A stretch of 64,000 nt of DNA from Lewinellaceae bacterium (GTDB lineage: Bacteria; Bacteroidota; Bacteroidia; Chitinophagales; Saprospiraceae). The translations under genes and the position numbers were made by a program. Of the stretch, positions 19,168 to 27,902 are shown one piece after another. Location: positions 124,001 through 188,000 of the forward strand of contig JADJRC010000049.1 in assembly GCA_016712415.1 (NCBI GenBank), read 5' to 3'. Numbering within the stretch: position 1 is the stretch's first letter; every line of letters begins with the position of its first letter. The notes under the pieces are model-generated. The model saw only the letters and a list, made by a program, of their open reading frames with translations. It was not told the origin of the DNA and did not search any database.

Positions 19168-20760
19168 CTATACCTGAACCATGCAATCGTTGGAGTGCCA
19201 CTCTTCGTAGTCCAGGTCTACCGGACCCGATACTACAGGTACGTCGTAAACCCGGAAAACGATGGTAATGGTATCACCTACGTCTTCACAGCAGAATTTC
19301 ACCTGATCGTGGAACTTGGTATTGGTCTGACAATCGTTGTCGTCCATGCGGCGCGCCTTGAAATACACCGGCGAGCAGTTGTCGTACGAGCCGTCGTCGA
19401 ATGTCGACGCATTGACCAGTACTTCGCCGCTGCTGCCCAGCGATACCTGGGTGTGGGAGTCGCAGGCGGCCGTCGGGGGCGTGTCGTCTTCCACGGTGAT
19501 GTCAAAAGTACAAACCGAACTGTTGCCGCAGTTGTCCGTAATAATATAGGTCATTTGCGTCACGCCGATCGGCAGGTCGTTGGCAACGCCCAGCACCCCG
19601 AGTGTATCCGGCGCCCACAGGTTATTGCCCGGGAAGTTGGAGAAAGAGCCGTTCAGTTCGTGGCCGACACCGTCGACAGACCACACTGCCTTGATGGAGG
19701 CTAGTCGCGAGCAGTTGTCGGTGACCACCACATCGGGCAGGTTGAGGTCGCGTTGACAATCCCAGGGATTGGTTCCAACGGTAATATCTTCAGGACATTC
19801 CGCTTCGGGGCCCTGGTCGTCATTCACCTTGATCAACTGGATGTAATACATCGGGTTGGTGAATGGCGGGGTCGGCGATGTGGGCAGACACCAGTCGTAA
19901 ACGGTCCAGGTACGCAGAATTTTGTACGTACCGTCGCAGATAGGCAGAATCTGGTCGGAATAGGTTGCATTCAGTTCGCAGAACCCGTTCGACGGATAGA
20001 TCGGGAATTGCAGGTCGAAGTCGGTCACATAGGGCGCGCCGGTTGCGGCGGGCGTGGTGATCGGGTCTTCACAGCTCACCGTAATATCGGCAGGGAAAAT
20101 CACCTGCGTCACGTGTTTGCGCTGGAAATAGATATACTGAGTGCAAGAAGCCTGGTTGCCGCTTTGGTCGACAGCCGTCCACACGCGCTTGACATAAGCG
20201 CTGATGTCGGAAAGACCGTTGATCGTGCCGTTGCAGGTCAGATCGAACCAGGTATCCAGGTACGTCAAGGTGTACGAGCCGCAGTTGTCTTCCACATCCG
20301 GGTACGCCTCGGTAATATTCAGCGTGTTAAGGAGGTAGTCCGGATCGTAGGTAGTGATGGCGCAGGAGAGGTTAATGTTGCTGCAAGCCAATACAGGCGC
20401 CAGTTTGTCTTCAATGTGGATGTACCCGGTGCAAAAGTTGCCGCTGACCAGATCGCGCACCCGCACCTGGAGGGTTTGGTTGATGTTGGCAGAGGTCGCA
20501 ACAAAGTTGCCGTTGGCCGGCACCCATACATTGTTGACCTTGGCCTGAACCTGGAGCACTCCGTTCGGGCAACCGCCGCCTTCCAGAACCATGTCGGGAA
20601 GTACCTCCGATGAGCAGTCATTATCGAGGGAAACCTGCACCAGGTTGTTGCAAACCAGCGTACACTGGGCAGATACTTGCAAGCCTGTCAAAATGATTAT
20701 GGCAAATGCCATAAGCCAACCCCTTACGTGGAAAAAATTTGTAGAGTTCGCTTTCTTCAT
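19168..20760 (-). CDS. N-terminal part of second giant HYR protein, ends at in-frame TAG
   Basis: ATG 20760 opens MKKANSTNFF with a hydrophobic segment and cleavage after QVSA; a longer reading from 20883 would bury this signal peptide. The ATG is preceded by TAATCTC. The 530 residues are HYR-type modules (FPADITVSCEDP, CPEDITVGTNPW, VTDNCSRL, VCTFDITVEDDTPPTAACDS). The frame stops at TAG 19170-19168 in MVQV-stop-VDDKLKP. The paralogue reads MIEVEVQDKIKP, so a Glu codon (GAG) changed to TAG explains the break. The full gene would then be about 1480 residues. It lacks the P-domain and the duplicated 155-residue modules of the first paralogue. Confidence 0.82.
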   Translation of the reverse strand: MKKANSTNFFHVRGWLMAFAIIILTGLQVSAQCTLVCNNLVQVSLDNDCSSEVLPDMVLEGGGCPNGVLQVQAKVNNVWVPANGNFVATSANINQTLQVRVRDLVSGNFCTGYIHIEDKLAPVLACSNINLSCAITTYDPDYLLNTLNITEAYPDVEDNCGSYTLTYLDTWFDLTCNGTINGLSDISAYVKRVWTAVDQSGNQASCTQYIYFQRKHVTQVIFPADITVSCEDPITTPAATGAPYVTDFDLQFPIYPSNGFCELNATYSDQILPICDGTYKILRTWTVYDWCLPTSPTPPFTNPMYYIQLIKVNDDQGPEAECPEDITVGTNPWDCQRDLNLPDVVVTDNCSRLASIKAVWSVDGVGHELNGSFSNFPGNNLWAPDTLGVLGVANDLPIGVTQMTYIITDNCGNSSVCTFDITVEDDTPPTAACDSHTQVSLGSSGEVLVNASTFDDGSYDNCSPVYFKARRMDDNDCQTNTKFHDQVKFCCEDVGDTITIVFRVYDVPVVSGPVDLDYEEWHSNDCMVQV

Positions 20761-20819
20761 GAGATTACAATTAAAAGAATTTTGATGAACAGATATATAC
20801 GGGCAATATGATGCAAGGC

Positions 20820-20827
20820 CAAAGGTA
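20820..20827 (-). promoter_or_regulatory. Bacteroidota-type -7 element upstream of the second HYR gene
   Basis: The minus strand reads TACCTTTG (TAnnTTTG), placing the transcription start near 20813 and giving a leader of about 50 bases. A second TACCTTTG lies at 21058-21051. No strong -33 box is evident for either. The rest of 20884-21217 shows nothing else supportable. Confidence 0.4.
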
Positions 20828-21217
20828 ATTGGAGTTATCAACATGGCCATTCGGCAAAATGGAAATTTTTCCCAGCCTAACAAGCCGCAGCCTTAAAAAT
20901 CTTTGAAAACAAGAGGCTTCCAGTACAACCCGGTTGAAGGTTACCCTTTTAACGGCAGAGCACCATCGGGCTTGGACCTGAGGTGCGCCGGTTATCAGGA
21001 AAATAAAAACAGGCGCAACCCGGATTAAAACGGAATAAATTATAGTGCGTCAAAGGTAAACTCCGGTAACCGTCATCTCAAAACTTTTACCCCTAAAAGC
21101 CGGATTTTGACACTACCCTCGTCAAACGCCACAAAAGTACTATTCCGGCAACTGGATAAGATACCTTTTTCAGGGTATTTTTTTCAAATGGTCCTGGACG
21201 GGAAAACTGCGTTTTTT

Positions 21218-21880
21218 TCAGACAAGATTGTTCTCAAACGCTATTTTGATCAGCGACGCGGTATTGTTGACACCCAGCTTGCGCATAATGTTTTTGCGGT
21301 GCACGCTGACGGTCTGGTCGCTGATATACAGTTTTTTGGCAATATCCTTATTGTTCAGTGCCTGGCCGATATACCGCATGATTTCTATTTCACGCCGGGT
21401 AAGCCCGTGTTTGCGGGCAAACCGCTTGTCGGGCGAGATCGAATCGGAGCCATTGGCAGAACGGTTTTCCACAAACGCCACGCCATTGCCCATGTAGGTG
21501 TGCCCGGCAATTACTTCTTCGATAGCACGGAAGAGTTCGTCTGTAGATCCAGATTTAAGAATATATCCGTCGGCGCCGGCCCGGAATGCGGCCTTGATGA
21601 TCCGCGGATCGTCGAACATGGTAAAAACCAGCACACGGGTGTTGGAAGAGTCTTTTTTGACCGACGGCAGAATTTTGAGTCCGTCCGTTTCAGGCAGGTT
21701 CAAATCGATAAGCAGGAGGTCGGCGTGGCTCTCGTGCAGCAATTGGGTGACCTGAGATCCGGTGCGCGCCACGCCCTTTATTTTATAGGCGAACTTTCCG
21801 CCCGAGTTGGACAAAACAGTCTGCAAGCCTTCCACAAAAATCGGGTGATCGTCGGCTACCAATACATTAAGGAATCGCAT
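21218..21880 (-). CDS. NarL/LuxR-type response regulator
   Basis: The 220-residue product has a receiver domain at about 1-125 with acidic pocket D10/D11, phospho-acceptor D59 (LLLIDLNLPETDG), the T of VFTMFDD and the K of YILKSG. A LuxR-type helix-turn-helix follows at about 150-215 (LTRREIEIMRYIGQALNNKD, YISDQTVSVHRKNIMRKLGV). It is a cytoplasmic DNA-binding regulator controlled by phosphorylation. No histidine kinase is next to it, so the partner is encoded elsewhere. It stands alone between the HYR gene and the plus-strand fadH-like gene; control of the neighbouring adhesin genes is possible but unproven. Confidence 0.93.
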   Translation of the reverse strand: MRFLNVLVADDHPIFVEGLQTVLSNSGGKFAYKIKGVARTGSQVTQLLHESHADLLLIDLNLPETDGLKILPSVKKDSSNTRVLVFTMFDDPRIIKAAFRAGADGYILKSGSTDELFRAIEEVIAGHTYMGNGVAFVENRSANGSDSISPDKRFARKHGLTRREIEIMRYIGQALNNKDIAKKLYISDQTVSVHRKNIMRKLGVNNTASLIKIAFENNLV

Positions 21881-22042
21881 GGGCGGAGTACATGTGTTGT
21901 TAAAGCAGCTGCTGCCGCAATTTCCATACCATACTGCTTTTTTCTAATAGACATTTAGCGGGCGCTGCCATACCTGATCTGACGAAATGAAACAATTGTC
22001 ACCTATCCAACATCAGGAGGTGTATAATTCGTTGGAAAACAC

Positions 22043-22050
22043 TACTTTTG
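22043..22050 (+). promoter_or_regulatory. -7 element TACTTTTG ahead of candidate small RNA
   Basis: Exact TAnnTTTG match on the plus strand with predicted start near 22057. The -33 region is weak. It lies too far from the next gene (22291) to be its only promoter and is separated from that gene by a terminator. Confidence 0.4.
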
Positions 22051-22056
22051 TCCCGC

Positions 22057-22228
22057 TGATATTGTTTGCCCGACGCCGAAATTCCGGCTGAATGTTTCGG
22101 CAAAACCGGAGAGATTCCTGCTGATCATTGCAAACAATGTTATACGACGTTCTCCGACACGAATTTCTAATTCCAATACTTGCACACAATCTTCCTTTTT
22201 TAGGGCGGCAAACCAGCCGCCCTTTTTT
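22057..22228 (+). ncRNA. Candidate structured small RNA
   Basis: A transcript from the TACTTTTG element would end at the strong hairpin at 22202-22228 without containing a gene. It folds: 22058-22069 pairs with 22130-22141 over 12 positions, and inside it 22075-22081 (GCCGAAA) pairs with 22095-22101 (TTTCGGC). The ~170-base size is in the range of 6S-like and other regulatory RNAs, but I recognise no family signature. The alternative is a terminated leader of the fadH-like gene. Confidence 0.35.
22202..22228 (+). terminator. Rho-independent terminator
   Basis: AGGGCGGC, a six-base loop, GCCGCCCT and six T on the plus strand only. No plus-strand gene lies upstream of it, which is the main reason to suspect a small RNA or an attenuator. 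Confidence 0.85.
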
Positions 22229-22290
22229 ATTCCCCGGCAGTCCCGATATTTACCTTTCGCTTTCCCCTTTTCAGTTTTATATTTTCGATC

Positions 22291-24384
22291 ATGTCATCAC
22301 CTGTACATCCCATTTATCCCCACCTGTTTTCCCCGCTGGACCTGGGATTCACCACACTTAAAAACCGGGCGCTCATGGGCTCCATGCATACCGGCCTGGA
22401 GGAACGCAAAGACGACCTGCGCGCCCTGGCGGCATATTTCGCCGCGCGCGCGCGCGGAGGGATCGGGCTGATGGTCACCGGCGGGATCGCCCCCAACCGG
22501 CAGGGCTGGCTCGCACCTTTCGGGGCAAAACTCACGACGCGCTCCGAAGCAGACCGCCACCGCAATGTAACAAGTGCGGTACACGACGAAGGCGGCAAAA
22601 TATGCATGCAAATACTCCATGCCGGCAGGTATGCCATGCATCCCATGCTCGTGGCGCCCTCTCCGCTTCGCGCGCGCATTTCGCCGTTCCGGCCCTGGGA
22701 AATGAGCGCACGACTGGTGCGCGCAACCATCGACGACTTCGCATCCTGTGCGGCAATGGCCAGAGCGGCCGGCTACGACGGCGTGGAAATCATGGGCAGC
22801 GAAGGCTACCTGATCAATCAGTTCATCGCACCCCGAACCAACAAACGCAGCGACGACTGGGGCGGGTCCTTTGAAAACCGCATCCGGTTTCCCCTGGAGA
22901 TCATGAAAAAAGTCAGGGAAAAAGCGGGTAAGGATTTTATCGTCATTTTCCGCGTCAGCATGCTCGACCTGGTAGAAGAGGGCTCTTCCTGGGAGGAGGT
23001 GGAACAACTCGCCCTGGCCATCGAGGGCGCCGGCGCAACCATAATCAATACGGGGATCGGTTGGCATGAAGCGCGTATTCCGACGATCGCTACCATGGTG
23101 CCGCGCGGCGCGTATGCCTGGGTGACCCAACGCCTTATGGGCAAACTGAAAATACCCCTCGTCACCACCAACCGCATCAATACGCCGGAAAAAGCCGAAC
23201 AACTGCTTCGCGACGGCTTTGCCGATATGGTCTCCATGGCAAGGCCCCTGCTCGCCGATCCCGATTTCGTCCAAAAAGCCTTCGAGCGCCGCGCCGACGA
23301 GATCAATACCTGCATTGCCTGCAACCAGGCTTGTCTCGATCATATTTTTCAACACAAAGTCGCCTCCTGCCTGGTGAACCCGCGCGCGTGCCGGGAGACG
23401 GGGGGCAGTAGCAGTAGCAGTAGCAGTAGCAGTAGCAGTAGGCAGGGGCAGGGGCAGCAGGGCAGGGGCAGGGTAGCCCCAAAAATTGCAGTAGTAGGCG
23501 CGGGACCGGCAGGATTATCGGCGGCAACGGAACTGGCAACCGTCGGCCACGAGGTGCATCTTTTCGAAGCATCAGGCGCAATCGGCGGACAGTTTAACAT
23601 GGCCAAGCGCATACCCGGCAAGGAGGAGTTTCACGAAACGCTGCGCTATTTTGGCAAAATGATCGAAAAACGCGGCGTCCGCCTGCACCTGAACACCCCG
23701 GTCGACGCGGCCTTTCTCCGGAAAGAAGGTTTTAGTGAAGTTGTACTCGCCACAGGCGTCGCGCCCCGAACGCCACGGATCGAAGGCATCGGGCACCCCA
23801 AAGTATTATCGTATATCGACGTGCTGCTGCACGGGAAGCCTGTCGGGAAAACCGTCGCGATCATCGGAGCCGGCGGCATCGGGTTTGATGTCGCCATGTT
23901 CCTCACGACGCCATCCGAACGGCAGGCAACCGGCGGAGAAACTGTTGAACAATACAGGATGGAATGGGGGATTGATGCCGCATACCAAAACCGTGGCGGA
24001 ATCATGGAACCGGTAGCGGAGGATGTGCCGAGAAATATCTGGCTGCTGCAGCGCTCCAAAACCAGGATCGGCGAGCGACTGGGCAAAACAACCGGCTGGG
24101 CGCACCGCCTGACGCTGAAAAAAAGAGGCGTTGAAATGTGGCCCGGTGTACAATACCACAAAATCGACGATGCCGGACTACACCTGACCGTAAAAGGGGA
24201 AAACCATGTGCTCGACGTCGACCACGTGATCATCTGCGCGGGACAGGAACCTATGCGCGATCTTTATGAGCCGCTGGTTCAGGCCGGCGTTCCCGTCCAC
24301 CTCATCGGCGGGGCCAAGGAAGCCTCGGAACTCGACGCCGAACGGGCGATAGCGGAGGGATGGCAGTTGGGAATGATGAGATGA
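22291..24384 (+). CDS. fadH: 2,4-dienoyl-CoA reductase-like NADH:flavin oxidoreductase (FadH type)
   Basis: The 697-residue product has the FadH layout: an FMN-binding old-yellow-enzyme barrel at about 1-335 (QILHAGRYAMHP, RTNKRSDDWGGSFENRIRFP), a 4Fe-4S motif with C341, C344, C348 and C360, the same spacing as E. coli FadH, and a C-terminal FAD/NADPH domain (VVGAGPAGLSAA at about 401, IIGAGGIGFDVAMFL). The family removes a double bond from 2,4-dienoyl-CoA during beta-oxidation of unsaturated fatty acids. The usual short linker between the Fe-S motif and the FAD domain is replaced by a repeat-encoded run of Ser then Gln/Gly/Arg (about residues 371-393). The last residues and stop codon lie in another short tandem repeat. 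The enzyme class is clear, the exact substrate less so. Confidence 0.9.
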   Translation: MSSPVHPIYPHLFSPLDLGFTTLKNRALMGSMHTGLEERKDDLRALAAYFAARARGGIGLMVTGGIAPNRQGWLAPFGAKLTTRSEADRHRNVTSAVHDEGGKICMQILHAGRYAMHPMLVAPSPLRARISPFRPWEMSARLVRATIDDFASCAAMARAAGYDGVEIMGSEGYLINQFIAPRTNKRSDDWGGSFENRIRFPLEIMKKVREKAGKDFIVIFRVSMLDLVEEGSSWEEVEQLALAIEGAGATIINTGIGWHEARIPTIATMVPRGAYAWVTQRLMGKLKIPLVTTNRINTPEKAEQLLRDGFADMVSMARPLLADPDFVQKAFERRADEINTCIACNQACLDHIFQHKVASCLVNPRACRETGGSSSSSSSSSSSRQGQGQQGRGRVAPKIAVVGAGPAGLSAATELATVGHEVHLFEASGAIGGQFNMAKRIPGKEEFHETLRYFGKMIEKRGVRLHLNTPVDAAFLRKEGFSEVVLATGVAPRTPRIEGIGHPKVLSYIDVLLHGKPVGKTVAIIGAGGIGFDVAMFLTTPSERQATGGETVEQYRMEWGIDAAYQNRGGIMEPVAEDVPRNIWLLQRSKTRIGERLGKTTGWAHRLTLKKRGVEMWPGVQYHKIDDAGLHLTVKGENHVLDVDHVIICAGQEPMRDLYEPLVQAGVPVHLIGGAKEASELDAERAIAEGWQLGMMR
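23401..23474 (+). repeat. In-frame hexanucleotide array in the fadH linker
   Basis: About seven AGTAGC-type units (23406-23441) followed by GGCAGG/GGGCAG units encode eleven Ser and then a Gln/Gly/Arg-rich stretch. Both word types are multiples of three bases, so slippage changes linker length without breaking the frame. Confidence 0.9.
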
Positions 24385-24452
24385 GTGATGAATGATGAGT
24401 GATGAATGATGAATGATGAGTGATGAATGATGAATGATGAATGAATGATGAA
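24371..24452 (+). repeat. Short tandem repeat spanning the fadH stop codon
   Basis: Degenerate TGATGAA/TGATGAG words run for about 80 bases, supplying the last fadH codons and the TGA at 24382-24384, and ending about 10 bases before the stop of the convergent DUF4286 gene. Confidence 0.9.
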
Positions 24453-24461
24453 ATAACTCAT

Positions 24462-24782
24462 CTAGATCCGTTCATTGTGGTCAATTACTTCCATTACCGT
24501 TCGGAAAGCAGCATATTTCCCTGAATACCGGGCACTGTGCTGCTCCTGTAGCGCCGGTGCAAATTCTTCCTGGTAGCGCACAAGATGCGGCATATCCTTT
24601 ACCAGGTATTGCATCGTATATATTTCCGAATCCGCATGGTCGTGCCCGATCAGACGCGACATCCGGTAGGAGAGAAACATCCCTGTCGACATGACATCGG
24701 GAATATGGGTATCCTGCATCCAGCGCACCCAGTCTTCATGGACTTCAATATCAAGGGTAATGGTGACGTTGTAAAGCAACAT
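24462..24782 (-). CDS. DUF4286 family protein
   Basis: The 106-residue cytoplasmic protein begins MLLYNVTITLDIEVHEDWVR with the pattern of the DUF4286 family: an N-terminal YNVT strand, a WVRWMQDTHIPDVM helix, YxxQYLV, and a tail with RYSGKYAAFRT. The family has a ferredoxin-like fold and no assigned reaction. It is convergent with fadH and divergent from the type B protein gene. Length matches the family norm of about 100. Confidence 0.85.
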   Translation of the reverse strand: MLLYNVTITLDIEVHEDWVRWMQDTHIPDVMSTGMFLSYRMSRLIGHDHADSEIYTMQYLVKDMPHLVRYQEEFAPALQEQHSARYSGKYAAFRTVMEVIDHNERI

Positions 24783-24866
24783 AAATGGAAGTTATGGCGT
24801 CATTGTCGTCATTCGATCTTGTCGAATACGCGTGATTTTTGGCAAATGTGGCGAACAAGTCGGATT

Positions 24867-24900
24867 TTTGGCCATTGTACCGGAAAATATTTTAATCTTG
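24867..24900 (+). promoter_or_regulatory. Promoter of the type B exported protein gene
   Basis: TTTG at 24867-24870 and TAATCTTG at 24893-24900, 22 bases apart, fit the Bacteroidota -33/-7 pattern with one mismatch in the -7 box. The predicted start is near 24907, about 45 bases before the ATG. Confidence 0.5.
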
Positions 24901-24950
24901 TACGCCATTCTCCCCAAAAAGCCATCCCTACACGATTAAACGCACAGAAT

Positions 24951-27704
24951 ATGAAACTACGGTTGCGCCCGCTCCTTTTCATCCTTCCCCTGCTCTGCAG
25001 TTCTATTAGTCTTTTTGCCACCCACAACCGCGCGGGTGAAATCCATATCGAACAAATCGGCCCCCTCACCATCCGCGCCACCATCATCACCTGGACGAAA
25101 GCGAGCAGTGTAAACGCCGACCGCGATACCCTGACCATCAACTGGGGCGACGGAGAAACCCAGCAGGTGGTGCGCTTCAACGGTCCCGGCATACCGCCCC
25201 AGGGCGAAGTAAGGCCCAACGACCTCAAGTACAACCTGTATATCGCAGAACACACGTACGTAGGTCCCGCCACTTTTCGAATTTCGATGACCGATCCTAA
25301 CCGTATCGCCGGGATCATCAATGTCAACCCGCCTTCCTCCGACAATATTCCGTTCCATATCGAGACCATCTACACCTTTTTCAATCCCCAGTTTGGCGGA
25401 GAGAACACAACCCCGTACCTGCTCCAGCCGCCTATTGACAATGCCTGCGTCGGCAAGCCGTTCAAACACAACCCAAATGCCTACGACCCCGACGACGACA
25501 GCCTTTCCTATCATTTGATTGTGCCCCTTCAGGCCGTCGGCACCGCCGTTCCAAACTATAGTTTTCCCAACCAGATATCACCGGCCAATAACTTTCTTGA
25601 CCTGGACCCGGTATCGGGCGACATTCTCTGGCAAACGCCGCAGGTGCCCGGCGAATATAACCTGGCCTTTATCATCGTATCCTGGCGCAACGGGCGGGCA
25701 ATAGACACGACGATCAGGGATATGCAGATTTTCGTAGACATGTGCGACAACAATCCGCCACTGGTGCAGACGATCATCGACACCTGCGTGGTGGCAGGCC
25801 AGTACCTTGAATTTGGCGCCGTGGGTACCGACCCCGACACCTCCGACCTGGTGCAACTCACCGCACTTGGCGGCCCGTTCAGTTCGCCTTACAGTCCGGC
25901 TACGTTCGACGCGCCCGCAGGGTTCGTGAAGCCGCCCGTGAACGGCACCTTCCGATGGCAAACCGTATGCGAACACATCTCCAACCAGCCCTATTCGGTC
26001 GTCTTCAAGGCCCTCGATTCCATCAGCAAGAATATTCCCCAACTGGCCGACCTGAAAACAGTAAAAATAAAGGTGGTGGGGCCGCCTCCGGAAGATGTGC
26101 AGGCCACCGCGCAACTGGGGGAGGTTGAGGTCAGCTGGGAAAAACCATACATGTGTGAAAATACTGCCGATGACTATTTTTTCGGATTTTCCGTCTGGCG
26201 GCGCGAAGGCAGCAATCCTTTCGACCGCGATACCTGTATGCCCGGACTTGCCGGAAAGGGGTACACCCAATTGGTGGTACTTACCAAACAGGAACAAAAC
26301 GGCAGGTACTACTATGTAGACACCAAGGTAGAACGCGGCCGCACCTACTGCTACCGCATACTGGCCAAGTTCGCGCGTACCTCGGCAGGGGGGTACCGTT
26401 ACAATACCGTGGAAAGCCTTCCTTCGGATGAAGTGTGCGTGCAACTGCCGCGCGATCTCCCGCTCATCACCAATGTATCTGTTGAACAAACCGATCCGAT
26501 AGCCGGCGATATGCGGGTATGCTGGTCGAAACCGGTGCCGGGCGACCTCGATACCGTGCTCAACCACGGCCCTTACCGCTATCAGGTACTGCGTGCGCCG
26601 GGACTCGCCGGAGGCACGCTGCTGGAAATTCCCGGCGCGTCCTTTACCGCAGCCGAGTTCTGGCAGGCCAACGATACCTGTTTCACGGATAACGGGTTGA
26701 ATACGCAGGGGCAGCCATACCACTACCGGGTCGATTTTTACGTCAAGGGCGCCACTACGCCATTGGGCTCAACCAACGACGCCTCTTCCGTTTTCCTGTC
26801 CATACTCTCTACCGACCAGACCAATATCCTGTCGTGGCAACATCAGGTGCCGTGGAACAACTATAAATACGATGTTTTCCGGAAAAATGACGCTACGGGA
26901 TTGTTCGATCTTATCGGCAGCAGTACCGAAAAAAGTTATGCCGACAAGAATCTGGTCAACGGCAAAGAATACTGTTATTATGTGCGCAGTGTGGGCACCT
27001 ACAGCATTGGCGGCGTCATTAACCCTATCCTGAACAACTCGCAGGAAACATGCGGTGTGCCGATCGATACGATACCGCCCTGCCCGCCCGTCCTGACGGT
27101 CAATAACCTGTGTACCGGACAGGGCGGCAACGAACCCGATCCACCCTATGAAAACCTGCTCGGTTGGACCAATCCCGATTTTACCTGCGGCAACACAGAC
27201 GATACGGAATCTTACCGTATCTGGTTCGCCGCATCGGACGGCCTTCCCTTCGAATTGCTGGAAACCATCGACGGTGCAGACAACACTACCTTCGAACACG
27301 CGCTCGACGACGGCTTGGCGGGTTGTTACGCCGTATCGGCCATCGACTCCGTCGGAAACGAAAGCGACCGGAGCAATATCGTCTGCGTAGACAACTGTCC
27401 CAATTACGAACTGCCGAACGCCTTTACCCCCAATGGCGACAACCAGAATGACCGTTTCACCCCTTTCCCAGGCTGGCGCTTCGTGGAACGCGTCGATATG
27501 CAAATATTCAACCGCTGGGGCAATCTCGTTTTCAGCACACAAGACCCCGCCATTCAATGGGCCGGCACCACCGAAGCAGGCAAGGAACTGCCCGAAGGCA
27601 CCTATTTTTATGTTTGTAAAGTGTATGAAAAACGCGTGAGCGGAACGGTGCTTCGGGATAATATCCTGAACGGGTATATCGAACTGATTCGGGGCGGCCG
27701 TTAA
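24951..27704 (+). CDS. Exported FN3-like/Ig-like protein with T9SS type B sorting domain
   Basis: ATG 24951 starts a signal peptide (MKLRLRPLLFILPLLCSS, cleavage after LFA). A reading that begins farther upstream would overlap the DUF4286 gene and its promoter. The 917-residue product opens with THNRAGEIHIEQIGP, a beta-rich region common to many Bacteroidota type B proteins (INWGDGETQQVVRFNG, YDPDDDSLSYHL), then about four FN3-like domains. It ends with the gliding-associated C-terminal domain from about 817 (LPNAFTPNGDNQNDRFTP, VDMQIFNRWGNLVFSTQ, LPEGTYFYVCKVY). It should be exported by T9SS and surface-attached; the ligand is unknown. Confidence 0.9.
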   Translation: MKLRLRPLLFILPLLCSSISLFATHNRAGEIHIEQIGPLTIRATIITWTKASSVNADRDTLTINWGDGETQQVVRFNGPGIPPQGEVRPNDLKYNLYIAEHTYVGPATFRISMTDPNRIAGIINVNPPSSDNIPFHIETIYTFFNPQFGGENTTPYLLQPPIDNACVGKPFKHNPNAYDPDDDSLSYHLIVPLQAVGTAVPNYSFPNQISPANNFLDLDPVSGDILWQTPQVPGEYNLAFIIVSWRNGRAIDTTIRDMQIFVDMCDNNPPLVQTIIDTCVVAGQYLEFGAVGTDPDTSDLVQLTALGGPFSSPYSPATFDAPAGFVKPPVNGTFRWQTVCEHISNQPYSVVFKALDSISKNIPQLADLKTVKIKVVGPPPEDVQATAQLGEVEVSWEKPYMCENTADDYFFGFSVWRREGSNPFDRDTCMPGLAGKGYTQLVVLTKQEQNGRYYYVDTKVERGRTYCYRILAKFARTSAGGYRYNTVESLPSDEVCVQLPRDLPLITNVSVEQTDPIAGDMRVCWSKPVPGDLDTVLNHGPYRYQVLRAPGLAGGTLLEIPGASFTAAEFWQANDTCFTDNGLNTQGQPYHYRVDFYVKGATTPLGSTNDASSVFLSILSTDQTNILSWQHQVPWNNYKYDVFRKNDATGLFDLIGSSTEKSYADKNLVNGKEYCYYVRSVGTYSIGGVINPILNNSQETCGVPIDTIPPCPPVLTVNNLCTGQGGNEPDPPYENLLGWTNPDFTCGNTDDTESYRIWFAASDGLPFELLETIDGADNTTFEHALDDGLAGCYAVSAIDSVGNESDRSNIVCVDNCPNYELPNAFTPNGDNQNDRFTPFPGWRFVERVDMQIFNRWGNLVFSTQDPAIQWAGTTEAGKELPEGTYFYVCKVYEKRVSGTVLRDNILNGYIELIRGGR

Positions 27705-27715
27705 ACCTCCATACA

Positions 27716-27757
27716 AGGCGTGCACTTTTTGAAATGAAAAGTGCACGCCTGCTTTTA
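27716..27757 (+). terminator. Rho-independent terminator
   Basis: A perfect 14-bp stem (27716-27729 with 27737-27750) with a seven-base loop is followed by GCTTTT, 12 bases after the stop of the type B protein gene. Confidence 0.85.
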
Positions 27758-27775
27758 CAGTTCAGTAAATAGCAT

Positions 27776-27783
27776 TATCTTTG
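27776..27783 (+). promoter_or_regulatory. -7 element of the rpsA promoter
   Basis: TATCTTTG on the plus strand, exact TAnnTTTG. The predicted start near 27790 leaves a leader of about 113 bases before rpsA. That leader contains a GGGG...CCCC hairpin (about 27802-27820) that could serve S1 autoregulation; the regulatory role is inference. Confidence 0.5.
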
Positions 27784-27902
27784 CGCCCGCTTTAAAAAGC
27801 AGGGGTAACGGCTTCGCCCCAAAGTGAGGCCGGCGCAGCAGTAAACATTATAAAAGCCCCACCCGGCTGTCTTTTTCCGGGTAAAACCACCTTTCCAATA
27901 CT

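Noticed and set aside
20761..20883. Extended start of the second HYR gene
   Set aside because: It would place 41 residues before a clear signal peptide and would overlap the TACCTTTG promoter element.
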